Positions 48,212-59,267 of a stretch of 64,000 nucleotides of DNA are shown in pieces (within the stretch, counting starts at the first letter, position 1; each line of letters begins with the position of its first letter). This stretch comes from Dactylorhiza incarnata (taxonomy: Eukaryota; Streptophyta; Magnoliopsida; Asparagales; Orchidaceae). Below the pieces are notes generated by a model, which was not told where the DNA came from, did no database searches, and saw only the letters and a program-made list of their open reading frames with translations. Location: contig JAWHQI010000166.1 of NCBI GenBank assembly GCA_033032865.1, positions 4,588,001 through 4,652,000 of the forward strand, given 5' to 3'. The translations under genes and the position numbers were made by a program.

Positions 48212-48225
48212 AAATAGGGGGAGAT
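48212..48225 (+). other. terminal polypurine tract of the Sirevirus
   Basis: aaatagggggagat lies directly before the TG of the 3' LTR. Confidence 0.85.
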
Positions 48226-48729
48226 TGTTGGGAAATTGACCCTCAATGCTCCCTTGATTTGAAGAGGCCTCACACTCAATACTAAGTACAAGTTGTATTT
48301 GATGAACCCTATTTCTATCTCATAAGCATGCATGGTTGGGACTTAACAAGGTGCAGAGATTGCTCAGTTTGTTTACTGCCAAATAAGCTGGGAAGGTGTC
48401 TGGGCCAGTTGAGCTGCACATAGAAGAAAACCGCTGAGACAGTTGTCTGTCTTAGCGGATCCGCTGGAACGGGATAGAAGAAAACCGCTGAGACGGCTGA
48501 CCATCTCAGCCCAACCGCTGAGATAGTTCAAACTTGATCTGGCGGGTTCTGCTTTTGGCGCAAGCTGCATGAATGCATTGTGGGGACCACCAATCACTCC
48601 CATACCTGACAGGAGGTCAGCTAAGAACCGTTGAAGATCAGAGATGTATAAAAGAAGATGTTAGGGCAACTTTGAAGAGGCTGGTTGTGTGCTTAACAAT
48701 TACTGTTCCATTGTCAGCCAAGAAAAGCT
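48226..48729 (+). repeat. Sirevirus 3' LTR, 3'-truncated, with the empty E2 target site
   Basis: It matches 30620-31060 and then 41154-41216 without E2, so 48662-48666 (taggg) is the empty site. Homology to the 5' LTR ends at 48729 (aagaaaagct). The remaining 750 bp or so are deleted and hAT transposase sequence follows at once. Confidence 0.92.
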
Positions 48730-49363
48730 TAGAAATTATAGTAAAGAAGTTGATGAAGTTGTGTTAGAAAACGCCCCAGGAAATGCTATATACATCTCAC
48801 CAAATATTCAGAAGGATCTTTTATCCATTATGTCAAGAATAGTGCAAGATACCATTCATAAGGAAATTGACGATTCTAAATATTGCATTATCGTTGATGA
48901 ATCTAGAGATGAGTCAAAAAGAGAGCAAATGGCTATTGTGATTCGATTTGTGGATGTTCGTGGCTTTGTGCAAGAAAAGTTCTTAGATCTTGTTCATGTT
49001 CAAGATACAAGTGCACTAACTCTTAAAAATGAAATTTTTGTAGTTCTATCTAATCATAATTTGAGTATTCAATATATGCGCGGTCAAGGATATGATGGTG
49101 CAAGTAACATGTGTGGTGAATGGAAAGTTTTAAAGGCTTTGTTCCTTAACGAATTATCACATGCTTATTATGTTCATTGTTTCGCGCATAAGCTTCAACG
49201 AGTTCTTGTTGCAACGTCAAGTGAAGTGAAAGCAATGCATAATTTTTTTCAATGAACTGGTATATTTTGTTAACACTGTTGATGCTTATCCAAATGCAAT
49301 GATCAATTACGAGATGCGCAAAAAGAATATTTTGATCACATGATTGCTCTTGGTGAAATTGAG
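48730..49363 (+). pseudogene. hAT transposase, middle piece (DUF4371)
   Basis: The reading frame starts in DUF4371 (YSKEVDEVVLENAPGNAIY) and carries conserved IVDESRDESKREQMAIV and GQGYDGASNMCGEW, whose acidic residues suit the RNase H-like core, then YYVHCFAHKLQRVLV. A one-base gain in a T run near 49246-49250 and another lesion near 49295 break the frame. The remaining part reads to the insertion of element A. About 120 codons expected between the first piece and this one are missing. Confidence 0.88.
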
Positions 49364-50005
49364 ATCGGTGATGCGCAAATCTCGCACACCACTATAGGCA
49401 GTAGCTATACTGCGACATGAAACGACAGTGTACCGATCGTTCAAGTAATATAAATTGAGGAGCAAATCCCCGAGTATCGAATCTCGAAGGAACACAGTAA
49501 GGTGGAGTTAACTATTGAGGAAGGACTTGAGATTGAAGTCCTTTCAAGCGGATGGATTGCGGAAAAAGGGGGGTTTTAGTTTATGGAAAATAAAATAAAA
49601 TAACTACAACTAATCCTATGCAATGCCGCTATGCAATGCTTCGCCAGGCGTGATGGAAAACTACGTAGGCCTTGAACGCACTATTTCGCAAGGGCGGATG
49701 GACGAGTAGGCAAGCGGAATCGAACTGTGCAGTCCTTGAGCGCACTGCTTCGTTAGGCGAATGGATTACACGGGACGCTATGCCACGCTTCACTAGGCGG
49801 ATGGAAGAGTAGTCTTACGAAATGGAAGAGTAGGCTAGCGTAATGGAGCGGAGTGTGATGACGGATGTGGAAGATGGAATGTGGGCACACCTCATACACA
49901 CATATGAACAAAATAATCTCATACAAATGAAATAGACATCATAAAGCAGGGTTCATAGTGCACATCATCATAAGATAAAAGATCTAACATTTACAACTAC
50001 CAATA

Positions 50006-50010
<5 letters not shown>

Positions 50011-50050
<40 letters not shown>
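50011..50050 (+). repeat. (GA)n microsatellite
   Basis: About twenty GA units. The matching place in the right LTR (61292-61304) has only six or seven, which explains most of the LTR length difference. Confidence 0.95.
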
Positions 50051-50051
<1 letters not shown>

Positions 50052-50405
50052 AAGGAATCAACCCAATCCGAAGCCTTGTCGAAGATTCAAGGTTGGAATC
50101 GCTGGGTTGTCAATCCGCGTCCAAGCTCGGTCCTCAACTGCGTCCGGGGTAGAGAAGGCTGTCACTGCCTTCCAATGGCCCGTCTTCTTCGTGTCACGAT
50201 CCGGCCGCACGACCTAGCTTCCTTCTCCTTGGATATTGGTGGATGTAGGGCTAAATCCCTCTCCTTGGAGCTTGAGGATGATGGAGGAGGAAAAAAAGGG
50301 GTGGAATCCCTGCGGAAAGGGCGAAAACGACGGAGCTGTACGGTCTGTTCGCTCTCTCGATTAGGTTGAAAATTGTAGCTTTTATAGAAAACTGTCAGAA
50401 GTTTG

Positions 50406-50715
50406 GTCACGCACGGGCGAACGCACGCCCGTGCGTTGCCCGTGCGTTATTTAATGAATAAACTGACTTGAGGATGAAGCAGCAGCGCCCGTGCGTTTCC
50501 TTCGCGCACGGGCGAATCCGCCCGTGCGTAAAAACGCACAGACAAATTCAGATTGGCGATAAACAAGGCTAAAGAGGTCGATCGTGCGATTCCTTCGCGC
50601 ACATGCAACTGCCCGTGCGTAAAGATGCACGATCAATGGCAGAACATCGTTTTCTACCAAGATGAAGGCGCACGACCGCAGCCGTCCGTGCATCAATAAA
50701 ATGCACGATCGTGCA
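50406..50715 (-). promoter_or_regulatory. element A U3 array of acgcacgggcg / cgcccgtgcgt motifs
   Basis: Inverted repeats with cgcacggg and cccgtgcg cores, about ten arms, end roughly 9 bp upstream of the minus-strand TATA box. The copy in the right LTR is at 61660-61970. Confidence 0.65.
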
Positions 50716-51015
50716 TTATACACAATCATGATTTCTGGGCAAAAATGGGATGCTTCAACCACCTGTGAGCACATCAACCCAACTGGGAGTATACCTCCAG
50801 CTCCAACATAACAATTGAAATATGATGGGGAGCACATTGTGCTTACCCCCCAGCAATGTAGTGTGCAATTGCACACTACAACGGGCCTAAACATGCACTT
50901 CAAATAAAAGCATGAACATGGTGAATATAAACAAATACTAACAAAAACTGAAGTACAAATGCAGGAAAAATAGCCCGGATGAGTCCGAAAATCAGCATAT
51001 AATTGGGACTCATCA

Positions 51016-52498
51016 CACCCCCAGACTTACCTATTTGCACGTCCCGAGCAAACAAATCTGGCGGAGTAGGAAAAGCATAGCTAGCAAAAAAATTGCAAAC
51101 ATGGAATAGAATGCAAAGTTGCATACTTGTGTGCATAGAAGTTCATTAGAAGAAGTTTCTACATATGCTAGCTAATTTATAAAAGTGTAAATGCGTAAAA
51201 AGAATTTTTTTTACTCAAAAATGGAATGTTGGTGAATCTCGTGGTCACGCGTAGTGCGAAAGTAAGCAAGTCGCGAAGGTGAATGCTACCCAAGACCGAA
51301 ACTCGGAATTATCTCCGTTGAAATCCATCAACGTCGAGAACCATAAGCTCGCCCGATCTCACTCTCTCCACGACGCTAGTGAACTCACAAGACGAATCGA
51401 TAGGACTTTAGGTGTACACGAGGCTTAGGTTAGGGTTTGGAATGCAAAGATAAACATGATGGCTAATCGCAACCCAAAAGAGCTCACAAAAGTGCTAATT
51501 CAAAGCAGCCACAATAATATACGTGTAACACACCCCCAGACTTGACTTTGAAACCGGGTGTGCACATGGCCTACAACAATCAATACCATTTAGATGTTTC
51601 AATTAAAACGCTGGGGATATAAATCTATTTTTTCTTTGCTTTTCTTTTTCTTTTCTTTTCATCCCCATATCTATTAGCACAATTCTCAGCACATAGACAT
51701 TTTTAAAACTTCCACATAAACACTGAAGTTTCGCATCACCGCACCGCATTGAAAAATTACAATTCATAAATGCTTTTAGCTTAATTTTGGTTGCGATAAT
51801 AGGATAAGCTTTTAGGCCTTGGTGAAGTATGGTGGAGCTGAACCAAAAGATCGGGTAGGCACAAAATAGGCTAGCAATGGTTAGCGTATATGAAAGGTAA
51901 AACAAAGCTCAATCTTGCCAAAAAGATGGCCTACGTCACGCTCAACTTGCAAATCGTTCGCACCCATGCTTCGAGAGTCGATAGGGGCAAGTTCTTAGCC
52001 CTCGAGAAAGGTAATCCTTCCTCCCGACTCAAGCAACACGAACCTCACATTCGCCTACACACAATACCACGCTACCACTAGATTCTACCACATTCACCAT
52101 TTTGAGTAAAATAAACTAAAATCTACGCAAATCAACTAATTATAAATTAGGAGCATAAATAAGAACTAATTCTACTCAAAGTCCTAAGCAAAACACGCGT
52201 ACTCAACTAGAGCACTGCATGAGTCAACATTCCACTCCATCTTGCAATTAATTTGGCTAATACAGCACTTCCTACATCACAACCAAGAATTGAATATACA
52301 GGAGCATGCAAATAAGCGAGTGCACGCTCGTGCGGGTGAACTGGTGTATGCTATAATATGACATAAATGAAAATATACTTCTGGTATGAAAAAACGTGTA
52401 CACGTATAGTGAACACTCGGTGCACTCCCCCCATACTTGAATTAGACAACCACATGAATTTTGACATTGAAAATAAGAAAATGCTAAGGAAGAGGGTA
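51016..52498 (-). other. element A 3' untranslated region
   Basis: A polypurine tract on the minus strand (taagtctgggggtg, 51029-51016) is followed by AT-rich non-coding DNA with islands shared with B and E2 (51320-51358, 51404-51462, 51981-52012, 52207-52238). It is interrupted by B at 52499-52503. Confidence 0.75.
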
Positions 52499-52503
52499 CC
52501 TAT

Positions 52504-54210
52504 TAATGGCGTAAATCTCACACACCGCTATAGGCGGTAGCTCGACTGCGACACAAAACGGCAGTGTACCGATCGTTCAAGTAATATAAAACGAGGAGTA
52601 ATCCCCGAGTATCGAATCTCTCAAGGAACACAGTAAGGTGGAGTTAACGTTGAGGTAGGACTTGAGATCGAAGTCCAGCGATAGGTGGAGTGCGGACGAA
52701 AGGGGATTTGGTTTGCGAATAATAAAATAAAATATTACAACTACTCCTATGCAATGCCGCTATGCAATGCTTCGCTTGGCGGGATGGAGACTAGGCAGGC
52801 CTTGAGCACGCTGCGTCGAAAGGGCGGATGGACGAGTAGGCAAGCGGAATCGAACTGTGCAGGCCTTGAGCGCACTGCTTTGTTAGGCGGGATGGAATAT
52901 GGGCCGCGATGCCACGCTTCGGTAGGCGGATGGACGAGTAGGCTAGCGGAGTGAGGGTCGCAAGCACCTCTTCGACAAGCATGCCACTAGCAATTGCTAG
53001 TGCGGCACACGAACGTGACGGCAGAATGGAAATGGACGGCGGCGCACCTCAAGCAACTCAAATAGATAAATTACACAATCACATAGACATGAAATATATA
53101 TGTAAATATAACTAATTCAAGTGCCACTTCATCATCATGATTAGATCTAGTTACATATACATCAAAAAGAGAAGAATAAGGCAAGAAATCGACCGAATCC
53201 GAAGTCTCGTTGTAGATTCACGGTTGGAATCGCCGGGTTGTCAATCCGCATCCAAGCTCGGTCTGCAACTACGTCCGGGGTAGAGAGAGCTGTCACGACT
53301 CTCCAATGGACCCGTCTTCTTCGTGTCACGATCCGGTAGAGGTTGCAAACTTCCTCTTGCTCGATGGAGATGGCGGCTAGATCTCTCTTTGAAGCTCTTG
53401 GATGAAGGAGGAGGCTGAGAGGAAACTCCGGCTCAAGATTGGCGTGAAGAACAAGCCCGGAGCACCTCTAGATGGTGGGAGACGATGGAGGGGCGAAACT
53501 GGGCGGAACTGCGCAAGAAACGGCGGAAAAATGCGGATCCCCGACCTAATTCGCGAGCAGGTCATTTTATAGGCGCTGGAATAAACAGTGCGCACGGTCG
53601 TTGGCGCACGACCAGTGGTCGTGCGCACTAGAATTCTGTGATCGTGCGCCTGACTGGACGGAGCCTGCAAGAGAAGAAATTTATAAAATATAATGTTCGC
53701 ACGACCAGTGGCGCACGACCGATGGTCGTGCGCACTATCGTCGGTGGTCGTGCGCACTAGTCGAGACAGAACTCATAAAATTAATGATAAGTGCGCACGA
53801 ACAGTGGCGCACGACCGGTGGTCGTGCGCACTAGCGTAGATGTTCGTGCGCACTGCACCAAACAGAACTCATGAAAAAGGGTTAAGTGCACACGATCAGT
53901 GGCGCACGACCAGTGGTCGTGCGCAATAGAACCGGTGATCGTGCGCAGTGTTCCTGTATAGAATTGTACCGGGAATACCTGCACGACTCCTGTTCCAGCA
54001 TACGACACCAGTCTAGCTACTGAAAGTGGAACTTAATCAGCACAAGAAAACTAATAGCGAAGAAAGATACGAATTTACACCAAATAGGGCCTATAAGTGC
54101 ACCTAGCATAGAATGACCAATATGAGCTAAAACAGGGCTAAAGTGCAGTGAAAAGACTAAATAGATGGCCCAGATGAGTCCATAAAAGTGTATATGATCA
54201 GGACTCATCA
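52504..54210 (-). repeat. element B 3' LTR (left)
   Basis: The plus strand starts TAATGGCGTAAATC, where the partner has TGATGG, and ends GGACTCATCA. It has a TATA box on the minus strand (ctataaaa, 53582-53575) and a dyad array (53590-53955). Confidence 0.95.
53590..53955 (-). promoter_or_regulatory. element B U3 array of gcgcacgaccggtggtcgtg dyads
   Basis: At least seven arms of gcgcacgac and gtcgtgcgc face each other, with centres such as agtggt or ggtggt. The array ends about 8 bp upstream of the minus-strand TATA box. The copy in the right LTR is at 58399-58765. Confidence 0.7.
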
Positions 54211-55933
54211 CACCCCCAGACTTAACTGTTTGCGCGTCCCGAGCAAACAAATTCTAAGCGAACTAGGAAAGAACAGTAGATGGCTTAATGATTACACTAC
54301 AGAGTACCATGCGAAGTCGCATGCTCACGTGCATAAGAAAAATAGTAGAAAAGATTTCTGATTATAAAAACAGTTTATATATTTCTAAAAGAGTAAAAGC
54401 ATATTACGACTACTCAAAATGGTGAACAACGGTGAATCATTCGGTCATGCATACGGAGAAAGTAAACTAAACGCTGAGACGAGCATTGCTCAAGATCGGG
54501 ATGCGGGAAAAACTCCACTGAAATCCATCAGTGTCGGTGACCATAAGCTTGCCCGGTCACATTCTCTCCACGGCACTGGTTTGACTCAAATGCGTGAATC
54601 AATAGGACTTTAGGTTTTAAATGGGGCTTGAGTTTAGGTGAGGTATACAATGATAAAGACGATGGTTCAAATACTAAACCCAAATGAGCAAATGCATAAC
54701 ATTATCCAAGTGGCCACAAAACACGCGGATGCACCACACCCCCAGACTTAGACTTAGACGCATGGGTGTGTGCACCGCCTACTCCCAAATATAAATCTCA
54801 AACAGATTTTTTTCAATTAAACTTTTCATTCTTCTTTTTCTTTTCAAATCTTTTTCTTCTTTTCTTTTTCTTTCTTTAACAATTTCAGCAAATTTTCAAA
54901 GATGCACAACCACATTTTCACAATGTACTACCACAATCAACACCACCAATTTGAAATTTAAACAAAATGCTTGCTTTTTGGGTGTGCGACTAGGATTGGA
55001 GTTTAGGCTTTGGTGAACAATAGTGGGGCTGAACCAAAAGAATGGGGTAGGCACAACTGGGCTAGCGAGGAAATGATGATAGGAATGGCACAAAGGCTCA
55101 ACCGGGCCAAGATGATGGCCTATATCACATTCACGCAATTGACTAACCGTATACCCATGCTTCAAGAATCGCTTGGGGCAAGTTCTAGCCACCGAGAAAG
55201 ATTCTCCTTTCTCCCGACTCAAGCAATACGAATCTAGCGATCGTTTACACACATCCCTATGCTACCGTTTGATTCCACCGGATTCACCATTTGAGTAGAG
55301 TAAACAACATTTACACTAATAGAAAAAAAAATATAAAACCATAAGTATAAAGAGAAGTCTAATCTACACAAATTTCTATGCAACCGAGCACTCGACTAGG
55401 AGCACTACTAGAGTCAACATTTTACTCTGCTACATAGTCCTAAGCCATCACCTAGACTTTCCCAAATAAGCAGAGGAATTAAATTCGCAACAGAGCAAGC
55501 AAACAGATGAGTACGCGCTCAAGTGGGTGATGTGGTGTGCAATGAAAATGAACAACAATTTAAATGAAATCTTCTAGCATGCAGTGCAATAGTGCACGTG
55601 AGCGGGTAAACAAAACTACTCTCCCCCAGACTTAAACTAAACAATTCGCATAATATATGACATGAAAATCAGCAAAGGCTAGGGGAAGAGAGTACCCAAT
55701 GCTCAGCAAGTGAGCATACCAGAAGATTGGCGTGTAAGCTAAAATGAGCTGCAGCATCCGCCATCCAGAATAAGTACCTGCAGAGGTCAGCTCCGCAAAA
55801 ACAAAGACAAAAGAAAACTGAAAAGAAAGTACTACTAACTAAACATGATTAGAAGAAATAAAAATGCAGAAAAGAAAGATAACTACTGGGGTTATTGTCA
55901 TCCCAGCACGACTTATTCTAAATTAAAACGGTT
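54211..55933 (-). other. element B 3' untranslated region
   Basis: A polypurine tract (taagtctgggggtg on the minus strand, 54224-54211) is followed by AT-rich DNA with the four islands shared with A and E2 (54518-54558, 54604-54665, 55171-55200, 55394-55428). No long frame is present. Confidence 0.75.
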
Positions 55934-57112
55934 CTAGCTAATGGGCCTATGGAAAAGAAAATGCACAGGTAACTGCTCCATTATCCGTTTCGGTAGCTGG
56001 TACCGATACGGAGATAAGGCAGTCACCCCTCTACCTAAATAATAATACCTGCTCCTCACAGGTAGAGGGAAGAGAAAGTAAGAAGAGGAGGAGGCCTGGT
56101 CCTCACTCATCTCACCAAAACTATCCTTGCCCAGCAAGGTATCGCCCACAGCAGGTCCGCAGGAGGAGAAGGCAACGAGTGGAGCTTCCTCTATGGAGGG
56201 GGGATCAACCTCCTCACATGAGAGGATGCTCTCATCATTGACTTTAGCATCATGCTCCAAGTCCTCCTGATGTACCTGTGAAGACTCAACCTGCACAGGC
56301 TCAGATGAAGAAGGGGGGTCAGGAAATAAAAGAGAAGAATGACAAAAATAATCAGAAAGCGGGGGAGTGGTCCCGGTCTCACTCCCAGCAGGATCCAAGG
56401 ATAGATCGCTATCATCATCGTAAGTATCATGGCGAGAGGAACCCAAGAACTCAAGGGCCTCGGTGGTGAGTTGGACCTCCTCGTTCCATGAGGAAGTGCA
56501 AACCTCCTCATCAGAAGGAGTATCCTCCTCAACCCACCTTGGAGCATCCTCCGAGTCCGAAGCATCACCCCGCTCCTTTACTTTGATAGGATCATAAAGA
56601 CTGTTTGTAGAAAAATCGTGCAAAGAAACTGGAAAAACACAAAGATTTGGTTCTTCCGTAAAAAGATCTGCTAAAGCCTCCCCGATGGAAAGAATACTTT
56701 CCTCATCATGCTCAGGTGCATCTAAGAGCTCCCATTCCTCTCCTTGTTGCCCAACAGATGAGTGATCTTCATCACTGGGAGTGAAGCCATACACAGGGAG
56801 TGAGGAGTCCATGCACGAGACAAGCTCGGGGGTAGAGGGCACAATTGCCTCCATGGGTAAAGAATGAGTGATAGGGACAATGTTGTCATGAGTGGAGGAG
56901 CGGCGGTCAGGATTGAAAAGACTAGGACAGTCCTTCAATTCATGACCCTCTCCTCGACACAACAGGCAAACAACGTTCCTACACTGCCTAGCATTTAATT
57001 CATTCATTTGGTCTAAATAATAGTCCATCATGTCGTAAGTGTCAGGAGAAATATCCCATGAAGACATTTTCAAAAATAAAAGCAGATATAAAGATGCTGA
57101 AATTCTTTGCAA
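55934..57112 (-). CDS. acidic zinc-knuckle protein of element B (novel)
   Basis: 392 codons. The likely start is the second Met, residue 16 (MSSWDISPDTYDMMDYYLDQ), because A shares that start region. A zinc knuckle of gag type, CLLCRGEGHELKDC (C-x2-C-x4-H-x4-C), lies at about residues 49-62. Then come some 270 residues rich in Asp, Glu and Ser (SSVGQQGEEWELLDAPEHDE, YDDDSDLSLDPAGS) and a basic-aromatic tail (SPYRYQLPKRIMEQLPVHF). There is no capsid, protease or RT domain. It is the only gene of the element. The knuckle suggests RNA binding, perhaps packaging. I do not recognise the family as a named one. Confidence 0.8.
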   Translation of the reverse strand: MQRISASLYLLLFLKMSSWDISPDTYDMMDYYLDQMNELNARQCRNVVCLLCRGEGHELKDCPSLFNPDRRSSTHDNIVPITHSLPMEAIVPSTPELVSCMDSSLPVYGFTPSDEDHSSVGQQGEEWELLDAPEHDEESILSIGEALADLFTEEPNLCVFPVSLHDFSTNSLYDPIKVKERGDASDSEDAPRWVEEDTPSDEEVCTSSWNEEVQLTTEALEFLGSSRHDTYDDDSDLSLDPAGSETGTTPPLSDYFCHSSLLFPDPPSSSEPVQVESSQVHQEDLEHDAKVNDESILSCEEVDPPSIEEAPLVAFSSCGPAVGDTLLGKDSFGEMSEDQASSSSYFLFPLPVRSRYYYLGRGVTALSPYRYQLPKRIMEQLPVHFLFHRPIS

Positions 57113-57298
57113 GGAAATCTACACAAACAAATAAAACTCCTTGGATTAAACTTGCTTAAAACTTTAAAATAGGAGAGAAGAAATAATAACAAACAATATA
57201 AATTTAAAAAGCAAACAAAAATAAAAAGGCGGCTATAAACACTGGAAGAAACTTCTCTCTCTCAGCTCTCCCTCTCAAGAAAACTCACACGACTGTGT

Positions 57299-57316
57299 TC
57301 CCCGGCAACGGCGCCA
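57299..57316 (-). other. primer binding site, tRNA-Asp (element B)
   Basis: The minus strand reads TGGCGCCGTTGCCGGGGA, identical to the E1 site. Confidence 0.92.
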
Positions 57317-57322
57317 AAAACT

Positions 57323-59029
57323 TGATGGCGCAAATCTCACACACCGCTATAGGAGGTAGCTCGACTGCGACACGAAACGGCAGTGTACCGATCGTTCAAG
57401 TAATATAAAACGAGGAGTAATCCCCGAGTATCGAATCTCTCAAGGAACACAGTAAGGTGGAGTTCACGTTGAGGTAGGACTTGAGATCGAAGTCCAGCGA
57501 TAGGTGGAGTGCGGACGAAAGGGGATTTGGTTTGCGAATAATAAAATAAAAGATTACAACTACTCCTATGCAATGCCGCTATGCAATGCTTCGCTTGGCG
57601 GGATGGAGACTAGGCAGGCCTTGAGCGCGCTGCGTCGAAAGGGCAGATGGACGAGTAGGCAAGCAGAATCGAACTGTGCAGGCCTTGAGCGCACTGCTTC
57701 GTTAGGCGGGATGGAATACGGGCCGCGATGCCACGCTTCGGTAGGCGGATGGACGAGTAGGCTAGCGGAGTGAGGGTCGCAAGCACCTCTTCGACAAGCA
57801 CGCCACTAGCAATTGCTAGTGCGGCACACGAACGTGACGGCGGAATGGAAATGGACGGCGGCGCACCTCAAGCAACTCAAATAGATAAATTACACAAGCA
57901 CATAGACATGAAATATATATGTAAATATAACTAATTCAAGTGCCACTTCATCATCATGATTAGATCTAGTTACATATACATCAAAAAGAGAAGAATAAGG
58001 CAAGAAATCGACCGAATCCGAAGTCTCGTTGTAGATTCACGGTTGGAATCGCCGGGTTGTCAATCCGCGTCCAAGCTCGGTCCGCAACTACGTCCGGGGT
58101 AGAGAGAGCTGTCACGACTCTCCAATGGACCCGTCTTCTTCGTGTCACGATCCGGTAGAGGTTGCAAACTTCCTCTTGCTCGATGGAGATGGCGGCTAGA
58201 TCTCTCTTTGAAGCTCTTGGATGAAGGAGGAGGCCGAGAGGAAACTCCGGCTCAAGATTGGCGTGAAGAACAAGCCCGGAGCACCTCTAGATGGTGGGCG
58301 ACGATGGAGGGGCGAAACTGGGCGGAACTGCGCAAGAAACGGCGGAAAAATGCGGATCCCCGACCTAATTCGTGAGCAGGTCGTTTTATAGGCGCTGGAA
58401 TAAACAGTGCGCACGGTCGTTGGCGCACGACAAGCGGTCGTGCGCACTAGAATTCTGTGATCGTGCGCCTGACTGGACGGAGCCTGCAAGAGAAGAAATT
58501 TATAAAATATAATGTTCGCACGACCAGTGGCGCACGACCGGTGGTCGTGCGCACTATCGTCGGTGGTCGTGCGCACTGGTCGAGACAGAACTCATAAAAT
58601 TAATGATAAGTGCGCACGAACAGTGGCGCACGACCGGTGGTCGTGCGCACTAGCGTAGATGTTCGTGCGCACTGCACCAAACAGAACTCATGAAAAAGGG
58701 TTAAGTGCACACGATCAGTGGCGCACGACCAGTGGTCGTGCGCAATAGAACCGGTGATCGTGCGCAATGTTCCTGTACAGAATTGTACCGGGAATACCTG
58801 CACGACTCCTGTTCCAGCATACGACACCAGTCTAGCCACTGAAAGTGGAACTTAATCAGCACAAGAAAACTAATAGCGAAGAAAGATACGAATTTACACC
58901 AAATAGGGCCTATAAGTGCACCTAGCATAGAATGACCAATATGAGCTAAAACAGGGCTAAAGTGCAGTGAAAAGACTAAATAGATGGCCCAGATGAGTCC
59001 ATAAAAGTGTATATGATCAGGACTCATCA
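57323..59029 (-). repeat. element B 5' LTR (right)
   Basis: A copy of 52504-54210 with the intact TGATGG end. The TATA box is at 58391-58384 on the minus strand. It is followed by the cctat duplication. Confidence 0.95.
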
Positions 59030-59267
59030 CCTATGCTCAGATATGAGCATACCAGAAGATTATCGTGTAAACCAAAAGAAAGCTGCAGCATCCGCCATCC
59101 AGAAGAAGGACATGCAGGGGTGAGCTCCGCAAAAACAAAAGAAAATATACAAACTAAAATAAAGTAAAACCAACTAAACAACTAGGTAAACTGAAATTGC
59201 AAGAAAAGTAAGATAACTACTGGGGTTATTGTCTTCCCAGCACGACTTATTCAGAATTTTAAGAGTT

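Larger units (their letters stand above)
30620..48729 (+). mobile_element. Sirevirus-type Ty1 LTR retrotransposon E3, interrupted and truncated
   Basis: Forward element inserted in the hAT transposase. Its 5' LTR is 30620-31060 plus 41154-41963, split by E2 and with a duplicated first part at 39147-39587. The interior runs 41964-48225. The 3' LTR (48226-48729) lacks its last 750 bp or so. Gag, protease, integrase, RT and RNase H are in Ty1 order. Sequence style and several polypurine tracts near the 3' LTR mark it as a Sirevirus. No target duplication can be checked, because the right edge is deleted. Confidence 0.9.
49369..51015 (-). repeat. element A 3' LTR (left)
   Basis: The plus strand starts TGATGCGCAAATCTCGCACA and ends GGGACTCATCA. 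It contains a (GA) run (50011-50050), a TATA box on the minus strand (ctataaaa, 50397-50390) and a GC-rich dyad array (50406-50715). It shares cagtgtaccgatcg with the B LTR. Confidence 0.93.
52504..59029 (-). mobile_element. element B: sister non-autonomous LTR retrotransposon nested in A
   Basis: LTRs at 52504-54210 and 57323-59029, 1707 bp each, differ at roughly 25-30 sites by eye, mostly transitions at CpG. The target duplication cctat is perfect (52499-52503 and 59030-59034). A tRNA-Asp primer site lies at 57316-57299 and one gene at 57112-55934. It is in the same orientation as A and belongs to the same family. No polymerase genes are present. Confidence 0.95.

Noticed and set aside
52685..52954. 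Plus-strand frame of 89 codons, repeated at 57504-57773
   Set aside because: It lies in the R-U5 part of the element B LTR, contains repetitive cggatggacgagtaggc units, and is on the wrong strand for the element's transcript.
53377..53757. Minus-strand frame of 126 codons repeated at 58196-58576
   Set aside because: It covers the LTR leader and dyad array of element B. The repeated residues come from the motif array, and no gene is expected there.
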